From assembly GCF_042477335.2 (NCBI RefSeq), contig NC_091263.1, positions 71,852,501 through 71,916,500 on the forward strand: a DNA stretch of 64,000 nucleotides. Direction: 5' to 3'. Below are positions 57,690 through 64,000 of this stretch, piece by piece; the first letter of the stretch is position 1; each line of letters opens with the position of its first letter. The notes below the pieces were generated by a model. The model saw only the letters and a program-made list of their open reading frames with translations. It did not search any database and was not told where the DNA came from. A program made the translations under genes and the position numbers. Origin of the DNA: Ovis canadensis. Taxonomy: Eukaryota > Chordata > Mammalia > Artiodactyla > Bovidae.

Positions 57690-58860
57690 AATCTGCCTGC
57701 CCTTGGTCCCCTGTTTTAGACTATGCTCGGGAGTATGTTGTGTTTATAAACGTCATCTAATTGGGCCTCTTTGAGTCGTGAGGCTTGGAGTTCTTTACTA
57801 ACCCAGCACCACTTCAAGAGCTAAGCCACTTGGGGCTGTCAGCCGTCTAAAACAGCATTCCTTGAGTTTGCTAAGAGATGAGTTCCACCCCACAACCTGT
57901 TCAATGTAGCCCAGGAAATGCACCTCAAAGCAGAGATTCCTTGGAAAAGCCTCTCTCTTAAGTGCTTTGCTTTGGATTCCACCCTCAGCCTTGGGGAGAG
58001 AGGGGCCGCTGCTAGAGGCCTCCGGCTTCCAGGGAGCTCTGGGTGCAACAGTCAAGACTGAGGGTCTAAACAGCACAAATCCCCTTGGTTTTACCCTCAC
58101 ATTTGGCCCCTCCTCCTCTGGCCCCAAGTTTAGGTCTTGTCTCTGTCTTAACTGCTGTGGTTTCCTAGCCTTCCTAACTAATCCAAGTAGCTTCCCCCTT
58201 ATCCATTCACTCATCCACCCTTCCTTGCTCCCTTTGTGCTGCTGCTGAAACAGCCACTCCTAGCCCTCTTCTGTTTAAGAAGTTCTTTTAATGGTTCTGC
58301 GTTGCTTAGGGCTGAAGGGAAAACTCAGATGCCTAAGGTGAGGACCTTGAGTTGGGGTAGGAGTCTAGCAGGCAGTCTCGGGGAGGCACCATTCATATGT
58401 TAAATGGTGTTAGTGACCCCTGGCGAGCTCACTACCCACTTAAAGAGATAGAGCCCCCTCACCGGCACCTGGAATGCGGCCCAGAGACACCGTATCTCAG
58501 ATTTCTCAAGAGAAGCCAGGAATCCAGACGTGTAAATGTGAAATCTCTTACCTCTCAAGTACTGGCAGTTTTCAACCGGTTTCTAAACTCTGCAGGCCAA
58601 GCAGCATCTCTTATGGTTCTGGGCCTCAGAACTAGTTTGGGACCTTCGAGTAAGCAGATAAAATCCAAACTCCTGAGCCAGGGCGATTGAAAGCCCTTTC
58701 CAGGGGTCCTTTCTGCCACCTTCAGATGGCAGTGGTAGTATTTCGACAAAAACAGTGTGGAACTCAGAATTGTGATTCTATTGAGCATACAGTTTGCATC
58801 TCAAGGAAGGGAACTTGGCAGGCAGAAAACAAGCCCCCCGTTTAGAAGTTGAATCCAAAG
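57690..58860. other. Unique sequence, no supported gene
   Basis: Overlapping frames on both strands (57798-58214 on -, 57967-58248 on +) show no known domain or splice context. Confidence 0.5.
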
Positions 58861-58894
58861 TGCGTGTGTGTGTCTCTGTGTGTGCGTGTGCGTG

Positions 58895-58935
<41 letters not shown>
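58861..58935 (+). repeat. (TG)n microsatellite
   Basis: Interrupted TG/CG dinucleotides lead into 19 uninterrupted TG units (58897-58934). Highly polymorphic in most mammals; Z-DNA-forming. Confidence 0.97.
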
Positions 58936-58936
<1 letters not shown>

Positions 58937-59817
58937 GCGGATGGGGGCCTGTTCCTCTTCTAGTTCTTGTAATTTGAATAAACTTCCTGTCTCCTGCCAG
59001 GGCAGGAGGAGAGCAGTCACTACAGAGCAGTCTGCATAGTGTGGGGTCAGGGTTCCTTATAAGACACTCAACTGGCGCTCCTGTCTTTACCCCCATCGTG
59101 GCCTTCCCAGACCCTGTGCCTCTGGCTTCTGAGCCTGTTTGGGAAGCAGGGGCCAGTGTGTCTGGCTGGCATCTCCCCCTGGGGGCACTTTAGTGTTCAA
59201 GTTCTGTGCCAAGGTAGCCGTCACTGTCCCTGCATGTTGTATCTTCCAAAAATTACAGTTTCCACACTCTGTGCCTCTTGGATTTTCTCTGTCCTTCAGG
59301 TTATATCTTTTTATTCATTTACTGTCCTTTCAGTAGGTTTTGGGAAGGAGCCAAGAAATGCATGTTTCCTCGTTATCTAGCTGCTTCTTGAGGCTCCAGG
59401 TTTCAACATGAAATTTTATTTGTTCAAAGACATTTCGGAAATGACAGGTAAATCAGCATCTCTTTGTGCTAGGAAAGTCAATATTTATGAGTGGATCAGA
59501 GTTTCAATCAGCAAAGACAGTTTCCAGAAAAACAGAGTTTTTGTAGATTTGCCATGAATTTGATACATTTTCCTCTTTGTAGTATTTTGAAGCTTTTAGA
59601 ACATAAAACCAAGTGCCGTGACTTTTGAATACATGACTGTAATTCTTCTGTTTTGGTTTGTCTAATTTGTCTAATCGAAACTTTGTGCTTTTTATTTTTC
59701 CCCCCTTACCTGATACTCTTAAGCCAGTGGTTCAAAAAGTTTTTTGACCATAATCTATTAAGTATAAATTTATTTTACATCAACAAGCAGCACATCATAT
59801 ATAGTAGGCGTGTATGT
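58936..59817. other. No gene recognised
   Basis: Unique sequence. Short frames near 59139-59380 have no known domain. Confidence 0.5.
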
Positions 59818-60035
59818 GTGCCTAGCCACTTCAGTCGTGTCTGACTCTTTGCAGCCCTGTGGACTGTGAACCCGCCAGGCTCCTCTGCCCATGGGATTAT
59901 CCAGGCAAGAATACTGCAGCGGGTTGCCACGCCCTCCTCCAGGGGATCTTCCAACCCAAGGACTGAACCCGTCTCTTCCATCCTTTGTATTGACAGGTGG
60001 GTTCTTTAGCACTAGCGCCACCAGAGAAGCTGCAT
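59818..60035 (-). mobile_element. Bov-tA SINE, reverse
   Basis: GTGCCTAGCCACTTCAGTCG, CCTGTGGACTGTGAACCCGC, then AGCACTAGCGCCACCAGAGA. A (TA)n-like tract follows at about 60035-60065. Confidence 0.92.
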
Positions 60036-60065
60036 ATATATATATAGTATATATGTATATACATA

Positions 60066-61440
60066 TGATTAAAACAAAAATGCCATGAACCTGGTCCCTG
60101 GCAATGATGGAATATTCTGGTGCCTTCTACTTTGCTCTCTGTTGTGTGAGGCAGGACGGGGTCCTGGTTGTCATCCATGACACTGATTTGTAACTTACTT
60201 CCAGAGTTTGAAAAACAAGGATAAAGAAACTTCATTTATGGTGCTTTTTTTTTTCCCCCTTTCTTTTTTGCTTTGTGCTTTCTGAATACAGATTTTCTCT
60301 TGTCCAAGCTTCTCTTTCGCTCCCCACACTGTTACAACATCACCCTTGAAAGGTGATCAGCACAGAGAAGAGACCCGTCACTCTGCTCTGCCAACACAGA
60401 ACGCCCTTTACTGTAAGACATCATCAATCACCTGTCCACAGAAGAGACCCCGGCCACGTACACAGCGTGTCTGCAAAATCGCTCCATGATCACCAGGACA
60501 CTGTGAGGGAGGCCACGGGACGTTAAGCTTCTCCTGAGAGTTCTGTGGAAGGGGATGTTGCCGTGCCAGGCAGCGGCTCTGCAGTCCCTGGTCTGACCGA
60601 GGCGGGCTGGTTTCCCCTCCAATGTCCACCGCCTCGGCCGTGTATTCTTCCTGAGATCGTCTGGCACAGTGTCGAACTCTAAAAGGTGCCTTGAAGTCTT
60701 ATCATGGTACCAATGACAGCCCTCATTCCTAACACATCATTCCAGATGCCCTTGGGTCTCCTCTTCAGCTCAGAATCTGACTCTCCACTGCTGACTCCAA
60801 GCCTGGCCACAAGCTGGGGTCACTGCCCACAGACCAAGCTTTGACTCTGAAAACCTTCCCAGACCCTCCCAAGCCCAGATCCCCAGCCTGCACATCCACA
60901 CTGTCCCGAGGGCACTTGTACCTAGATAAGGGAACCCCAGAAGAGAGGGCTGAGCCACGGAGGAGCCCAAGGCCACGCAGGCAAGGTGGGGATGAACTCC
61001 ACTTCATGCTGGCCATCTCAGGCCCCAGAACCTACAGAGCTGTCCCCTGGCCTGGCTCCCCTGCCAGTGTTACCTGCCGCGCCCCAGGGGGGCAGCCTTG
61101 GTAAAGCGGTCCAGGCTCTGTTTGTAGCATGTGGTACATGGGTGGTCAGCCCGACAACACTGGTCTGGCTTCACATGACCGACAGGCCCCCGGCTGTGCC
61201 CTGCTTGGTTTCACTTCTGGAAATAGCCCTGTCCCTTGGGGACATGACCCCCCCGCCCCAGGACACAGAGGTGTTCTATCTCCCTAGGAACTGGAGAGGC
61301 AAGGGAATGATGGCTTCCACCCCAAAATAAGACTTGTCCGTTCTTACAGGACACATAGTAACTGCAACCTTCAGGCATGACTTGACCACAGGATAAAAGT
61401 TCACAAAGGGTTTGAGAATAGCAAGTAATTGATCAATTTT
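60066..61440. other. Unique sequence, no supported gene
   Basis: GC-moderate sequence with several overlapping frames (60408-60667 on -, 60841-61330 on +) and no recognised domain. A T/C tract lies near 60247-60268. Confidence 0.5.
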
Positions 61441-61455
61441 TAGATTATTATTTAT
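61441..61455. repeat. Target-site duplication, left
   Basis: TAGATTATTATTTAT, identical to 62539-62553; the hallmark of L1-mediated retroposition of the EEF1E1 copy. Confidence 0.95.
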
Positions 61456-62538
61456 TTTTTTATTTTATTTTATTTTTTTTCTCAACCACCTTTACTGGCT
61501 CACATAAATATCGAAAGACAAATCCATCTGTCTCCCCCTTTTGTCTCCTTGGTGACAATTTACTCTAGCTGTTAATCAACAAACTACTAGAAATACGCAG
61601 AAGGGGGAAATGAATTTTACAAGATGAAAGAGGTCAATAACCAGTCAAATACATCAATCCCTGGAAGGACTTTTTTTTTTCAGATTAAACCACTGATTTG
61701 CAACTTTCATTAACAGAAATTTCATCTATATCTATAAAAACCAAGATAATTGATAACTTGATTTCAACTCAAGTTTTGACAGCAGCTGAAGTTTTACATT
61801 AAAAAAAACTGCAAAATGTCAACTAAAAAAAACAGACAACACGCTGGGACATGAGTCTGTACTTAAATTCTACCAACTTCAACAAACAGAATGGGTGCAT
61901 ATCAGTTCACGACCGTCCTCTGGTCTGAAACACACTTCCCACTGGCCATGGGTTACTCCCTCTTCTGGGCGGGGCGCAGGTGGCTTCTGCTGGGAGTTAG
62001 TATATAGCCTGTTCTTGATGAAGACAACACTAGACAGATGCTGCCTAATGCCTGGACAGTGCTGAATGTGACGAAACCAGCGCGACACGATAAGGTATTT
62101 CTCCTTCTCTTGAACTGTCAGGTTAACAATAGAGCGATGAAGCCCATAACACAACGGGATATCTGCTAATGTGAAGTTATATCCTGTAAGGTAGACTTTA
62201 TCTTCAAGGTGTGAATTAAGATCCTTCAGGACAGTGTGGATGTCGTCTCTACTGGAGTGTCCGTCCACCCCTTACCCTGTATTCTAACCACCGCTGAACC
62301 ACGGCTTTCTCCTCTGCCGGCTCCCCAGCAAACATTCCTTGCTGGCCTGCTTGACTAGGTGAGCTGCTATGGTAGTCAGTCCCGTTAGATTTGGACCATT
62401 GTTTGTCTGAAGAACTGGAATCTGGCGCTCGCCCTGAGCGCTGTGCTTGTTCCCTTTACTCAGCCCCTGAGACTTCTCCAGCAGCGTCAGCTCCGCGGCC
62501 GCCGCCATGTTCCGGCAGAGCTCCCGGCAAGGGGCGGC
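61456..62538 (-). pseudogene. EEF1E1: EEF1E1 (AIMP3/p18) processed pseudogene
   Basis: The parent gene encodes a 174-residue GST-like scaffold subunit of the multi-tRNA-synthetase complex. Here the whole message lies intronless on the - strand. About 30 bases of 5' UTR precede an ATG at 62508. The first about 62 codons read true (for example LQTNNGPNLTGLTTIAAHLV). A 1-base deletion near the codons for LLGS and a 2-base deletion about 50 bases on throw the middle out of frame, with a stop in that window near 62284. The frame is then restored from 62268 (GYNFTLADIPLCYGLHRSIV, VVFIKNRLYTNS). The normal stop is lost, extending the frame to 61879. A T-rich stretch at 61456-61490 is the complement of the poly-A tail, and TAGATTATTATTTAT flanks both sides. 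Not functional as protein. Confidence 0.97.
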
Positions 62539-62553
62539 TAGATTATTATTTAT
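62539..62553. repeat. Target-site duplication, right
   Basis: TAGATTATTATTTAT, the partner of 61441-61455, next to the 5' end of the retrocopy. Confidence 0.95.
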
Positions 62554-63366
62554 AAATACATCTTAGAAATTCTAATCTATTCCATTATGTGAGAAACGTG
62601 ATGAATCCCCGAGGTCACTTGCCTTAAAAATGCTTCATATGTGCGTGTGCCTCCTAACGTGTCAACTGAATGACTAGAAGCATGAAATGTTAAAACCTTT
62701 TAAAGCATGTGTACTTTGGATTTTAAATATTAAGCTGGATTTTAAATACCCCATCTTAAGTTGAAGCAAACCTTGTGCATATGATTGCAGAAAAACAGAA
62801 CTGCAATGAAATACTGAAATAACACTGGATTACGTACATGGTTGGATAATGAAATGCATCGTGTGTGTGTTATGACTTTGGGGAAAAGGTCCTACTGATT
62901 GGTCCACGGCCGTCAGAGTTTTCTGTTGATTTTAGGAGGGACTTCACCTTGCAAGTCTGAGAAAATATTAATAACTCAAGAGTATCAGCAGTTATAAGCA
63001 TAGGTTTCCCGATTGTGAGTGTGCAACCCCGGGCTAGTGACACAAGGTTTCTATTCCCCAGTTTCCTCATCTGCAAACAGAGATAATAAGAACTCACCGC
63101 AACAGGTCCTTGGGACAATTAAATGGAGGATCGGGGTTAAGGTGCTTAAGACTCCTTCATGCTGAGATGCTTGCTATTTATTATTTGTTGTTAATAATCA
63201 CACAAACGTCTCCTAGGAGCTCGTGAGAGGTCAGTGCTGTTGGCTGCTGATTTAGTAATTGTTTGATTAGGGGCTTAAAATACAAGTAACATCAAACCAG
63301 CTTCCCCAAAGTCACTTAGAGTAATAGCAATATATGTAACAGATGCCCCAATAACGCTTATGTAAG
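62554..63366. other. Unique sequence with one MIR element
   Basis: 62995-63135 follows MIR order in the forward sense (CCCCAGTTTCCTCATCTGCA, then CCTTGGGACAATTAAATGG). The remainder shows nothing recognised. Confidence 0.55.
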
Positions 63367-64000
63367 TTCAGTTCAGTTCAGTTCAGTCGCTCAGTCGTGT
63401 CCAAGTCTTTGCGACCCCATGAATCGCAGCACTCCAGGCCTCCCTATCCATCACCAACTCCCGGAGTTCAATCAAACTCATGTCCATTGAGTCAGTGATG
63501 CCATCCAGCCATCTCATGCTCCGTCGTCCCCTTCTCCTCCTGCCCCCAATCCCTCCCAGCATCAGAGTCTTTACCAATGAGTCAGCTCTTTGCATGAGGT
63601 GGCCAAAATACTGGAGTTTCAGCTTTAGCATCATTCCTTCCAAAGAAATCCCAGGGCTGATCTCCTTCAGAAAGGACTGGTTGGATCTGCTTGCAGTCCA
63701 AGGGACTCTCAAGAGTCTTCTCCAACACCACAGTTCAAAAGCATCAAGTCTTCGGCGCTCAGCCTTCTTCACAGTCCAACTTTCACATACATACATGACC
63801 ACAGGAAAAACCATAGCCTTGACTAGATGGACCTTTGCTGGCAAAGTAATGTCTCTGCTTTTGAATATGCTATCTAGGTTGGTCATAACTTTTCTTCCAA
63901 GGAGTAAGCGTCTTTTAATTTCATGGCTGCAATCACCATCTGCAGTGATTTTGGAGCCCCCCCCCAAATAAAGTCTGACAGTGTTTCCACTGTTTCCCCA
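63367..64000 (-). mobile_element. BovB LINE, reverse, running off the window
   Basis: The 3' end lies at the left (AGTTCAGTTCAGTTCAGTCG) and the element continues past 64000. The RT C-terminal frame is open from 63967 down to 63383 (194 codons, [20 protein letters not shown] region to [14 protein letters not shown]). It is among the better-preserved BovB C-termini here. The RT core is outside the window. Confidence 0.95.

Noticed and set aside
58778-59096. Frames with His-Thr or Val-Cys repeats.
   Set aside because: They are translations of the TG/CA microsatellite.
1-64000. CRISPR arrays, operons, prokaryotic signals, tRNA or rRNA genes, endogenous retroviruses.
   Set aside because: No spaced identical repeats, no tRNA cloverleaf beyond SINE heads, no rRNA and no LTR/gag/pol blocks were recognised. 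The window is ordinary ruminant genomic DNA.

Overview
This is mammalian, specifically ruminant (bovid), nuclear DNA. The evidence is many copies of ruminant-typical repeats: BovB (RTE-clade) LINEs with their characteristic 3' end, Bov-tA/Bov-A2 SINEs, tRNA-derived CHR-type cetartiodactyl SINEs and ruminant L1. Older mammalian L2, MIR and L1M remnants and a mariner MITE lie beneath them. I cannot separate cattle, buffalo, sheep, goat or antelope from this window.

Layout. Positions 1 to about 52,000 are repeat-dense intronic or intergenic sequence with no protein-coding exon I can defend. Two blocks are layered insertions: 11-19 kb (L1 invaded by BovB and SINEs) and 29-31 kb (an old L1 ORF2 with two SINEs in opposite orientations). 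BovB 3' halves recur at 1.9, 6.0, 7.4, 12.4, 18.0, 21.75, 23.6, 27.0, 32.5, 35.9, 46.0, 53.9 and 63.4 kb. Several young insertions still carry visible target-site duplications.

From about 52,085 to 53,740 there is a strong CpG island with no TATA box. It carries NF-Y, E2F, YY1 and ETS-type sites and splice-donor-like sites on both strands, so it looks like a divergent promoter. On the + strand, a donor at 53,750/53,751 and a good acceptor at 56,563/56,564 followed by AATAAA at 56,695 outline a possible short two-exon transcript. No main gene can be named.

Beyond the island the sequence is mostly unique, with scattered ancient repeats and a (TG)19 microsatellite. It also holds one securely identified gene-derived feature: a processed pseudogene of EEF1E1 (AIMP3/p18) on the - strand at 61,456-62,538, with a perfect 15-bp target-site duplication and a T-rich (reverse-complement poly-A) end. 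The window ends inside a reverse-strand BovB.

No operon, CRISPR, tRNA/rRNA gene or novel enzymatic system is visible. The most interesting items are retrotransposition fingerprints: a chimeric BovB insertion at 18,001-18,611, two BovB copies sharing the same stop codon in the reverse-transcriptase catalytic motif, and the E2F/NF-Y-rich divergent promoter.
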